DNA from: Euryarchaeota archaeon UBA54
Lineage (GTDB): Archaea; Thermoplasmatota; Poseidoniia; Poseidoniales; Thalassarchaeaceae
DNA length: 5,242 bases
Reading direction: 5' to 3'
Assembly (NCBI GenBank): GCA_002495735.1
Contig: DAGM01000050.1
Location: 1-5,242 of the forward strand
Position 1 is the stretch's first letter; the number at the start of each line of letters is the position of its first letter. The notes below the pieces were generated by a model. The model saw only the letters and a program-made list of their open reading frames with translations, had not been told where the DNA came from and ran no database searches. A program made the translations under genes and the position numbers. This document shows positions 1-5,242 of this stretch, piece after piece.

Positions 1-423
1 AGTTCTAGAATCGCACTGTCCGAGGCGAAGTTAGGTATCTTGCCAGCGGTGATTGGCCCCTACGTATACCGTCGTGTGGGCAGCGCTCAGTTCCGTCGAC
101 TAGCCATGCTCGCAGGGCACTTCGATGGGCATGAGGCGTTGAATATCGGCATGGTCGATCAGGTATCCACTTCGTTGGAAGAGACGGCAGAAATGGTCGA
201 CGCAACAATTGCGACGGTCATGAGCACTGGCCCAGTGGCAGTCACCGAGGCCAAGAGCCTCACTCAGACCCTCGATAACTGGCGCGGTACTGATGAGGAC
301 CTGCGTCGGTGGACGCTGGACAAGACTAGCGAGATGAGAGGATCACCCGAGGGTCAAGAGGGGTTGTCAGCATTCCTTGACCGCCGACCACCAGCCTGGT
401 CACCGGAAGATCAGGACGGTTAA
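1..423 (+). CDS. Enoyl-CoA hydratase/isomerase family protein, C-terminal part (probable methylglutaconyl-CoA hydratase)
   Basis: The reading frame is already open at base 1, so only the last 140 residues of a family that is usually about 260 long are present. The fragment opens with SEAKLGILPAVIGPYV, the crotonase segment that carries the second catalytic glutamate (Glu8 of the fragment, equivalent to Glu164 of rat enoyl-CoA hydratase). It continues with GHFDGHEALNIGMVDQV and STGPVAVTEAK, both typical of the fold, and ends with the trimer-forming helix and FLDRRPPAW, common at the end of methylglutaconyl-CoA and related hydratases. That enzyme hydrates 3-methylglutaconyl-CoA to HMG-CoA in leucine breakdown. 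The next gene starts 2 bases after this stop, and a hydratase next to a biotin-dependent carboxylase alpha subunit is the usual order in liu clusters. The crotonase family is certain. The exact substrate is inferred from motif resemblance and neighbours; another short-chain enoyl-CoA hydratase is possible. Confidence 0.85.
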   Translation, partial: SSRIALSEAKLGILPAVIGPYVYRRVGSAQFRRLAMLAGHFDGHEALNIGMVDQVSTSLEETAEMVDATIATVMSTGPVAVTEAKSLTQTLDNWRGTDEDLRRWTLDKTSEMRGSPEGQEGLSAFLDRRPPAWSPEDQDG

Positions 424-425
424 GC

Positions 426-1979
426 ATGACAGCAGGCCCATTCAGCACCGCTCCTCGGCCATTCTCCACTGTGCTGGTTGCAAACAGGGGAGAGATAGCG
501 GTCAGAGTGCTGCAGGCCGCCAGAGAAGCCGGTCTCGGCAGCGTGGCCGTATACTCGGACGCCGATGCAGGATCACTGCACGTTGAGGTGGCCGACGAGG
601 CAGTCCACATTTCCGGCGAGACCCTCGCTGACACCTATCTGAACTCAGAGGCCATCATATCCGCTGCCCTCAGCAGCGGAGCTGATGCAGTTCACCCCGG
701 TTATGGCTTCCTGTCCGAGAGAAGCGATTTCGCCAGCGCTGTTGCCGACGCAGGGCTGGTTTGGATTGGCCCTCCGGCAGAGGCTATCTCGACAATGGGC
801 GACAAGATATCGGCACGAATTAAGATGATTGAGTCAGGCGTGCCGGTAATCCCGGGCGAGGAACTGACCGTGCCCGACGGAGCAGACCATCTGGGAACAT
901 TGGCGGCATGTGCCGCTAGAGTGGGGTATCCTCTGCTGCTCAAGGCCAGTGCCGGCGGTGGAGGAAAAGGAATGCGAGCAGTACAGAAGCCAAAGATGCT
1001 CAGGACTGAGTACGAGGCAGCCTCGCGTGAGGCCTCGGCGGCCTTCGGTGACGGAACCATCTATGTCGAAAGCCTCCTCACTGGCGCGAGGCACATCGAA
1101 GTCCAGATTCTAGCCGACTCGCACGGCAACTGTATCCACCTCAACGAGAGAGACTGCTCACTGCAGCGCAGACACCAGAAGGTAATCGAGGAGGCCCCCT
1201 CTCCTGTTGTAGATCCAGAACTCCGTCAGGCCATGGGAGCTGCTGCCGTCAAGGCTGCAAAGTCGGTCGGCTACGAGGGAGCTGGCACGGTAGAGTTCCT
1301 ACTATCCTCTAGGGGTGAGTTCTACTTCCTCGAGATGAACACCCGATTGCAGGTCGAGCACCCTGTCACCGAGATGACCACTGGCATCGACCTAGTCCTC
1401 AAGCAGTTTGAGGTCGCTGCCGGCTTGCCTCTAGGTATTATTCAGGCAGACGTAGGTCTAAGTGGACACGCAATCGAAGCGCGCGTATACGCCGAAGACG
1501 CGTCCCGCGGCTTCCTGCCCTGTGTTGGACGCTTAGTGACATGGAAGACTCCGCAAGGCCCTGGAATCAGGGTTGACTCGGGAGTGAGGCAAGGAGATAC
1601 CGTCACCATAGATTTCGACCCCATGCTAGCCAAACTAATCGTCCATGCGCCGACGCGCAGAGCAGCCCTACGAAGGCTCGATACAGCCTTGTCCAACCTT
1701 ATTGCTCTCGGAGTTACGACTAACATCGGCTTCCTGCGCGATGTCGCTGCACACCAAGCCTTCACCACTGGCAGTGTGACAACCGACTTCCTAGATTCTT
1801 CCGATATTTCCGGATTCTCACATACCAAAGTCGAGCCCGCGGTCTTAGTGGCCGTTGCCTGCGCGGCTCAGAGACTCGGGCTTGAACGAGCCCCATCCGA
1901 TGGCGAACTGGGAGCATTAGACGAGCACACAGGGCATCCTGGAGATCCGTTCAGGACCCTGACGAGGTCGTTTCCCTGA
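426..1979 (+). CDS. Biotin carboxylase part of an acyl-CoA carboxylase alpha subunit (probable methylcrotonyl-CoA carboxylase)
   Basis: This 517-residue protein carries the ATP-dependent step that carboxylates biotin with bicarbonate. Domains in order: N-terminal Rossmann-like domain with VANRGEIA (18-25) and HPGYGFLSE (90-98); ATP-grasp domain with glycine loop KASAGGGGKGM (173-183), ERDCSLQRRHQKVIEEAP (241-258), FLEMNTRLQVEHPVTEMTTG (301-320, with the catalytic Arg in NTR and the VEHPVTE signature); biotin carboxylase C-terminal domain to about residue 457. Residues 470-490 form a hydrophobic Ala/Val/Leu helix like the first helix of the BT linker domain in MCC/PCC alpha subunits, and DPFRTL (503-508) matches the entry to its beta barrel. 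The chain then stops, and the rest of the subunit is in the next frame. MCC is preferred over propionyl- or acetyl-CoA carboxylase because of the upstream hydratase. No strong Shine-Dalgarno precedes the ATG, which lies 2 bases after the previous stop and is probably translationally coupled. The first 12 residues are a non-conserved extension. Confidence 0.93.
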   Translation: MTAGPFSTAPRPFSTVLVANRGEIAVRVLQAAREAGLGSVAVYSDADAGSLHVEVADEAVHISGETLADTYLNSEAIISAALSSGADAVHPGYGFLSERSDFASAVADAGLVWIGPPAEAISTMGDKISARIKMIESGVPVIPGEELTVPDGADHLGTLAACAARVGYPLLLKASAGGGGKGMRAVQKPKMLRTEYEAASREASAAFGDGTIYVESLLTGARHIEVQILADSHGNCIHLNERDCSLQRRHQKVIEEAPSPVVDPELRQAMGAAAVKAAKSVGYEGAGTVEFLLSSRGEFYFLEMNTRLQVEHPVTEMTTGIDLVLKQFEVAAGLPLGIIQADVGLSGHAIEARVYAEDASRGFLPCVGRLVTWKTPQGPGIRVDSGVRQGDTVTIDFDPMLAKLIVHAPTRRAALRRLDTALSNLIALGVTTNIGFLRDVAAHQAFTTGSVTTDFLDSSDISGFSHTKVEPAVLVAVACAAQRLGLERAPSDGELGALDEHTGHPGDPFRTLTRSFP

Positions 1980-1983
1980 GGTG
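1978..1983 (+). promoter_or_regulatory. Shine-Dalgarno sequence for the biotin-carrier gene, overlapping the upstream stop codon
   Basis: GAGGTG shares its first two bases with the TGA stop (1977-1979) of the biotin carboxylase gene and lies 4 bases before the ATG at 1988 (6 bases measured from GAGG). It matches the complement of the 3' end of 16S rRNA. This favours real re-initiation at 1988 and supports the start chosen there. A chance match is possible, because the same bases would simply be coding if the two genes were originally one frame. Confidence 0.55.
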
Positions 1984-1987
1984 CAAA

Positions 1988-2488
1988 ATGGAGTGGAGCG
2001 TAGGAGAGGGCACAGGGCGTTACACCGCTAGTGTATCAGATTCAGAAGGCTTTCTTAGCCTCTCTTCATTGAATCTTGATGGCCTCGCCGTCAATTCCCC
2101 AGATGTTAGCATCTCGCGTGCAAATCAGCACGGGCGGCTCAGGGTGGAGATTGCTGGAACACTGCACCTAGCACACGTTGCGAAACTTGGAGATGACTGG
2201 TGGATTCACCTTGACGGACGAATTCACGTGGTACGCATGCACGAGCCCGGCAGTTCCGAGGACAAATCAGTTGAAGGTGGACTATCGGCGCCGATGCCGG
2301 GTACGATACTGGAGATCCTTGTCAAGCAGGGCCAGAGGGTCCGTGAGGGACAGGCTCTAGTGGTGATGGAGGCGATGAAGATGGAGCATAGAATACAGGC
2401 TCCACTAGCGGGCGAGATTACCAAGCTGCACTATTCGGTGGGTGACCGAGTGGAGATGGGAGCAACACTCGTTGAAATCGGGGATTGA
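1988..2488 (+). CDS. Biotin carboxyl carrier (BCCP) part of the acyl-CoA carboxylase alpha subunit, with partial BT linker domain
   Basis: This 166-residue protein carries the biotin that shuttles the carboxyl group to the carboxyltransferase. Residues 96-166 are a complete biotinyl/lipoyl-attachment domain: APMPG (101-105), GQRVREGQALVVMEAMKMEH with EAMKM at 128-132 (Lys131 is the biotinylated residue), and GDRVEMGATLVEI at the end. Residues 1-85 are strand-rich (RLRVEIAG, DDWWIHLDGRIHVV) and match the beta barrel of the BT domain of MCC/PCC alpha subunits, which docks on the beta subunit. The helix of that same domain is on the preceding protein. Together the two chains give about 685 residues, the normal length of a one-chain alpha subunit. 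The ATG at 1988 has a GAGGTG site before it, but the frame stays open upstream to 1886, so a frameshifted single gene is a serious alternative. It would need a biotin protein ligase, which is not in the window. Confidence 0.9.
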   Translation: MEWSVGEGTGRYTASVSDSEGFLSLSSLNLDGLAVNSPDVSISRANQHGRLRVEIAGTLHLAHVAKLGDDWWIHLDGRIHVVRMHEPGSSEDKSVEGGLSAPMPGTILEILVKQGQRVREGQALVVMEAMKMEHRIQAPLAGEITKLHYSVGDRVEMGATLVEIGD

Positions 2489-2516
2489 GGCCGGGTCTGG
2501 GTTAATATCGAGTCCC

Positions 2517-2521
2517 GAGGT
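2517..2521 (+). promoter_or_regulatory. Shine-Dalgarno sequence of the DUF4126 gene
   Basis: GAGGT lies 9 bases before the ATG at 2531, a normal spacing, and decides this start over the in-frame ATGs at codons 8 and 12. It lies in the 42-base gap after the biotin-carrier gene. Confidence 0.6.
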
Positions 2522-2530
2522 CGGCTGTAC

Positions 2531-3118
2531 ATGGAGGCGACCGCTGTAATCATGGCCACCCTGATGGGGATAAGCCTAGCAGCAGCATCGGGGTTCAGAG
2601 TATTCCTGCCACCATTCTTGCTGTCTGTGGCGGCGCGACTCGACATCGTCTGGTTCCTCGAACTCGATCTTGTGGGAACTCAGTTCGAGTTCTTCACTTC
2701 CACACTGGCCATCGTAGTTCTAGGGATAGCCACCGTGGCCGAGTTCGCGGGCTTCTACGCACCGTGGATAGACAACGCTCTCGACACTATAGCAACACCT
2801 GCTTCCATCCTTGCTGGAGTCGCGATGACGGCAATAGTTCTCGAGGGTTCCGACCCCATCTTCCAGTGGGCGGTCGCCATTGTGGCCGGTGGTGGTGTGG
2901 CTGCCACCATCCAGTCAGCCACAGTCGCGACTCGCAGCCTGAGTTCGACCTTCACCTTCGGGTTGGGCAACTCTGCTGTCGCCACAGGTGAGAACGTCGC
3001 CAGCGTGGCCCTCACACTAATCGCCATCCTGATACCGTTCATCTCAGCCTTCGTAGTGATACTGGTAGTGGCACTACTTGTCAGGATGAAGCGCCGCAGT
3101 GAAGCGGCGGTTCAGTGA
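2531..3118 (+). CDS. DUF4126 family integral membrane protein
   Basis: The 195-residue protein is very hydrophobic and has no soluble domain. The start GISLAAASGFRVFLPPFLLS (13-32) is the hallmark N-terminus of DUF4126 proteins. EFAGFYAPWIDNALDTIATP (71-90) matches the family's conserved loop after the second hydrophobic segment. GGGVAATIQSATVATRSLSS (120-139), followed by GLGN and ENVASV, resembles the family's conserved central and C-terminal loops. Likely membrane segments are about 7-35, 57-75, 88-107, 111-130 and 156-186, with a short positively charged tail (RMKRRS). The family has no assigned function that I know of. The 42-base gap and separate Shine-Dalgarno site suggest it may read through from the carboxylase genes without sharing their role. 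Its stop codon lies within the 3' end of the convergent serS gene. Family assignment is by recognisable motifs. Confidence 0.87.
   Translation: MEATAVIMATLMGISLAAASGFRVFLPPFLLSVAARLDIVWFLELDLVGTQFEFFTSTLAIVVLGIATVAEFAGFYAPWIDNALDTIATPASILAGVAMTAIVLEGSDPIFQWAVAIVAGGGVAATIQSATVATRSLSSTFTFGLGNSAVATGENVASVALTLIAILIPFISAFVVILVVALLVRMKRRSEAAVQ
3092..3109. terminator. GC hairpin at the convergent gene ends, possible terminator
   Basis: CGCCGC (3092-3097) and GCGGCG (3104-3109) form a perfect 6-bp stem with a 6-base loop. In the serS transcript the stem begins 2 bases after the stop codon; in the DUF4126 transcript it lies inside the last codons. Neither side has a run of T, so it is not a classical intrinsic terminator. 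Archaeal termination relies more on U-tracts than on hairpins, so a termination role is only a guess. Confidence 0.3.
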
Positions 3119-3124
3119 AGCGGC
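3097..3124. repeat. Two 12-base direct repeats, 16 bases apart, over the convergent stop codons
   Basis: CAGTGAAGCGGC occurs at 3097-3108 and again, identical, at 3113-3124. The second copy contains TCAGTGA together with the preceding T, which supplies the stop codons of both convergent genes. The 16-base period is not a multiple of three, so the two copies are read in different frames of the DUF4126 gene (Ser-Glu-Ala in the first, Gln-stop in the second). A tandem duplication at this junction would explain it. Confidence 0.8.
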
Positions 3125-4392
3125 TCTAGGGTTTCTTGGCCGCCCATGTAGGGCCTGAGGGCCTCGGGTACGCTGACGCGTCCATCTTTCATCTGATTCT
3201 GCTCCAATATCACGACCAGTGCTCTGCTGGTTGCTATCGCTGTGGAGTTCAGCGTGTGCACCGTTTCGTTGCCCTCAGTGGTTCTGTACCTCATGCGCAG
3301 ACGGTTGGCCTGATAGTCGGTGCAGTTCGAGCACGAGACGACCTCCTTGTAGTCCCCCGCTCCGGGCAGCCACGCCTCGAGGTCGTACTTCCTCGCCGCC
3401 ACTGTACCCATGTCACCTGTGCAGATGTTCACAACTCTGTAGTGCAGTCCGAGATTGTCCCACAGGTCCACCGCATTGCCCAACAACTCCTCGTGGTGAC
3501 CCCAAGAGTCGTCTGGATGGCAGATTACGATCTGCTCTACTTTGGTGAACTGGTGAACTCTCCAGATGCCACGGTCAGACAATCCGTGCGCACCAACCTC
3601 GCGACGGAAGCAGGCCGAGACTCCTACCAATCTTATCGGCAACTCGCTGGGCTCGATTATCTCGTCCATCCGCATTGCGGTGAGGGGGTGCTCGCTGGTA
3701 GCGATGAGGTAGTAATTGTCGGGTTCTATGCCGTACATCACGGTCTCGAAATCCGCTAGGTCGGTGACACCCTCGTAGGCGTCCCGGTTCATCATCAGAG
3801 GAGGTTGTACAAGCGTGTAGCCCCTACCTCTGAGGAAATCAGCACCGTACTGCTGTAACGCCATCTCTAACCTAGCTAGATCGCCCTGCATGAAGTAGAA
3901 GCGGCTGCCAGCGACTTTGGCCCCGCGCGCTTGGTCGACCCAGCCATTCATCTCAATCAGGTCATTGTGGTTACGCGGCTCAAAATCCAGTTCGACCTTC
4001 TCTCCGTGCATGCTGTGCAGGGTGTTCTTCTGGTCGTCCTCGCCTATTGGCACCTCAGCGTGTAGGATGTTGGGAATTCTCATCCTCAAGGCGTCGCGCT
4101 GCTCTAGGCACTCGTCCGAGTGCTCCGCCAACTTGTCAATTTGGGCGCCGATGTCGGCTACTTCGGCCAATATCGCATCAGCGGCTGACGAATCATCCGA
4201 TTTCTTTGCCTCAGCGATACTCCTCGCAGCTTCATTGCGAGCCTTCCGAAGCTGGTCTGCATTGTACCTGGTACTACGCCATTCCTCATCGAGACGGATG
4301 ACCTCGTCAATGCTCTCGTGCGTCAGCCCACGTCTGTCATGGTCAGCCCTGATGACGTCAGAATGCTCTCTGAACATGCTGATGTCTAGCAT
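3112..4392 (-). CDS. serS: Seryl-tRNA synthetase (bacterial/haloarchaeal type)
   Basis: This 426-residue protein is the usual length for the standard class II SerRS that charges tRNA-Ser (and tRNA-Sec where present) with serine in the cytoplasm. MLDISMFREH is the classical N-terminus and fixes the start. Residues 27-105 form the charged coiled-coil arm that holds the tRNA long variable arm. The catalytic core follows: motif 1 region GSRFYFMQGDLARLEMAL (162-179) with QPPLM; TSEHPLT (232-238) serine/ATP-site loop; motif 2 CFRREVGAHGLSDRGIWRVH (261-280) with the ATP-binding Arg; SCSNCTDYQANRLRMRYR (353-370); motif 3 TSRALVVILEQ (388-398) and VPEALRPYMGG (408-418). It lacks the zinc-binding insertions of the rare methanogen-type enzyme. 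LNSTAIATSR is reminiscent of haloarchaeal SerRS. It lies downstream of the presenilin-like gene on the same strand with a palindrome over its start, and its last 7 bases overlap the DUF4126 gene on the other strand. Confidence 0.97.
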   Translation of the reverse strand: MLDISMFREHSDVIRADHDRRGLTHESIDEVIRLDEEWRSTRYNADQLRKARNEAARSIAEAKKSDDSSAADAILAEVADIGAQIDKLAEHSDECLEQRDALRMRIPNILHAEVPIGEDDQKNTLHSMHGEKVELDFEPRNHNDLIEMNGWVDQARGAKVAGSRFYFMQGDLARLEMALQQYGADFLRGRGYTLVQPPLMMNRDAYEGVTDLADFETVMYGIEPDNYYLIATSEHPLTAMRMDEIIEPSELPIRLVGVSACFRREVGAHGLSDRGIWRVHQFTKVEQIVICHPDDSWGHHEELLGNAVDLWDNLGLHYRVVNICTGDMGTVAARKYDLEAWLPGAGDYKEVVSCSNCTDYQANRLRMRYRTTEGNETVHTLNSTAIATSRALVVILEQNQMKDGRVSVPEALRPYMGGQETLEPLH

Positions 4393-4395
4393 TGC

Positions 4396-4416
4396 GACCA
4401 GCCCTCAGGGCTGGTC
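4396..4416. promoter_or_regulatory. Perfect 21-base palindrome covering the serS ribosome binding region
   Basis: GACCAGCCCT (4396-4405) and AGGGCTGGTC (4407-4416) are exact inverted copies around a single centre base at 4406. Read as serS mRNA (- strand), it ends 3 bases before the ATG. The only Shine-Dalgarno-like stretch, GAGGG at centre plus second arm, lies about 9 bases before the ATG and would be buried in the stem. It could be a protein-binding operator, an RNA hairpin that limits serS translation, or a processing/termination element between the two - strand genes. No U-run follows it. The palindrome is certain; its role is not. Confidence 0.75.
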
Positions 4417-4446
4417 AGCGACCCTTCAACCAATCGGCGTTTGAAC

Positions 4447-5242
4447 TCACAGGAACGAGATGTCCTGCCACAGGGCAGCCGGGCCGATTACTATTACGCC
4501 CGATACTAGGTAGCCCAGGATGCTGCCTCCGTTGAGCAGTGGCAGACCAGCTTGCGCTTCACCACGAGCAACCTGTGTCATCAGTGCCACATAGCCACAC
4601 AGGCCGCCGAACAGTGTACCTAGGCCTACAGCGAGAGGGCCCGCGTGCATGGTGCCGAAAATAGTCCCAATCTCGGGTCCCCATTCAGGTAGGAAGGATA
4701 CGGATGAGATTACCAGCATCCCCGGGAATATGATATCGCCCAAACCCATGAACAGGGCATCCCTGCCACCGCTCTTCGGCTTGATGTGAGGAGCTGGGTC
4801 ATCCCAATCCATATCTCCGGGTACCTCACTGCGCATCACTTGTTCATCTTCCTCGATGAAGGAGTAACCCCTCTCCTTAGGGGCAACCAACAGAACTGGG
4901 AGTTTATTCTTGATCATCGTGTCAGCCAGTTCGAGCATGTGCTTGCTACTGTTGACTGCCCAGTGGTCGTATATCGCCGCAGCGAGCATGAACGCGATGA
5001 TGAGTACGGGAACGAATGAAACTCCAATCAGCGTGATGACTCCGGCGCCGACGAGTACCCCAACTGTGTTGACTACATACCACTCTGGATATTTTACTAA
5101 CGTCGCCATTAGAGATATGCAAATTGCTATTGAAGAACCTAAGATTAGATTGCTAGATGAGATTCCTAGTATGTAGAATAACAACCATACGTATGGCCAC
5201 ACGATGTAGAAGAGACTCATTCCTAAGGCTAACATCACAATG
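4447..5242 (-). CDS. Presenilin/signal-peptide-peptidase-like intramembrane aspartyl protease (archaeal DUF1119 type), 5' end missing
   Basis: The reading frame is still open at the window edge, so the start is outside; the GTG at 5238 is inside the protein. Numbered from that GTG, 263 residues are visible. Hydrophobic segments at about 3-25, 30-48, 55-75 and 77-95 correspond to membrane segments 3-6 of a nine-segment presenilin. Segment 6 holds the first catalytic Asp in AAAIYDHWAV (YD at 90-91). KHMLELAD and KLPVLLVAPKERGYSFIEE match the archaeal family just after it. An acidic hydrophilic loop (about 98-160) leads to GLGD (165-168), the second catalytic Asp at the start of segment 7. GLPLLNGG (231-238) before the last segment occupies the place of the presenilin PAL motif, with Pro233. 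These enzymes cleave membrane-spanning peptides within the bilayer; substrates in archaea are unknown. About 80-100 N-terminal residues with segments 1-2 should lie beyond the window. Confidence 0.92.
   Translation of the reverse strand, partial: IVMLALGMSLFYIVWPYVWLLFYILGISSSNLILGSSIAICISLMATLVKYPEWYVVNTVGVLVGAGVITLIGVSFVPVLIIAFMLAAAIYDHWAVNSSKHMLELADTMIKNKLPVLLVAPKERGYSFIEEDEQVMRSEVPGDMDWDDPAPHIKPKSGGRDALFMGLGDIIFPGMLVISSVSFLPEWGPEIGTIFGTMHAGPLAVGLGTLFGGLCGYVALMTQVARGEAQAGLPLLNGGSILGYLVSGVIVIGPAALWQDISFL

Noticed and set aside
1968..1990. Programmed ribosomal frameshift joining the two carboxylase frames at TTT CCC TGA
   Set aside because: Joining needs a -1 shift, but the zero-frame codons TTT and CCC do not form an X XXY YYZ slippery site in the right phase. 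A +1 slip at CCC TGA leads into a frame that stops after about 20 codons.
2489..2530. Archaeal TATA box (TTAATAT at 2502-2508) for the DUF4126 gene
   Set aside because: It is a weak match about 23 bases before the ATG with no clear BRE. A start site some 25 bases downstream would fall at the ATG itself, possible for a leaderless message but at odds with the good Shine-Dalgarno sequence there.
3136..3759. 207-codon open frame on the + strand
   Set aside because: It lies wholly within serS on the other strand, shows no family motif, and is rich in Cys, His and Arg as expected for an antisense shadow of a real gene.
3917..4444. 175-codon open frame on the + strand opposite the serS N-terminus
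   Set aside because: Serine- and leucine-rich low-complexity translation typical of an antisense shadow; the serS motifs on the - strand are unambiguous.
5236..5238. GTG as the start of the presenilin-like gene
   Set aside because: The frame remains open to the window edge, and the visible protein begins at about the third membrane segment of the family, so the true start must lie outside.
1..5242. CRISPR array, insertion sequence, tRNA or rRNA genes
   Set aside because: No regularly spaced repeats, no transposase motifs with terminal inverted repeats, and no cloverleaf or conserved rRNA stretch were seen; nearly every base is accounted for by protein genes.

Overview
The window looks like a piece of an archaeal chromosome, most likely a marine euryarchaeon of the Poseidoniales (Marine Group II) type. 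This placement is inference. It rests on a presenilin/signal-peptide-peptidase-like membrane protease of the archaeal DUF1119 kind, a bacterial/haloarchaeal-type seryl-tRNA synthetase, and dense gene packing at moderately high GC. No rRNA, tRNA or other phylogenetic marker is present to confirm it. A bacterium is not formally excluded.

Left half, + strand (1-3118): four tightly packed genes. The first is the 3' part of an enoyl-CoA hydratase/isomerase-family gene that resembles methylglutaconyl-CoA hydratase. Two bases later comes a biotin carboxylase gene, and 8 bases after that a short gene with the biotin-carrier domain. This order matches the leucine-degradation (liu/MCC) clusters of bacteria, where the hydratase precedes the biotinylated alpha subunit of methylcrotonyl-CoA carboxylase. 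The carboxyltransferase beta subunit and isovaleryl-CoA dehydrogenase would then be expected upstream of the window. The alpha subunit, normally one chain of about 660-720 residues, is here divided into 517- and 166-residue reading frames, and the division falls inside the linker (BT) domain. A DUF4126 integral membrane protein follows, with its own ribosome binding site.

Right half, - strand (3112-5242): serS (seryl-tRNA synthetase) converges on the DUF4126 gene and overlaps it by 7 bases. Upstream of serS on the same strand is the presenilin-like aspartyl protease, whose 5' end runs off the window. The 54-base gap between them holds a perfect 21-base palindrome that ends 3 bases before the serS start codon and contains its only Shine-Dalgarno-like sequence.

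The genes look like ordinary housekeeping and catabolic functions. I see no mobile element, CRISPR array, defence system or RNA gene. The points most worth checking are the split carboxylase subunit, the palindrome over the serS start, and the repeat-bearing convergent overlap. No gene-free stretch exceeds 60 bases.
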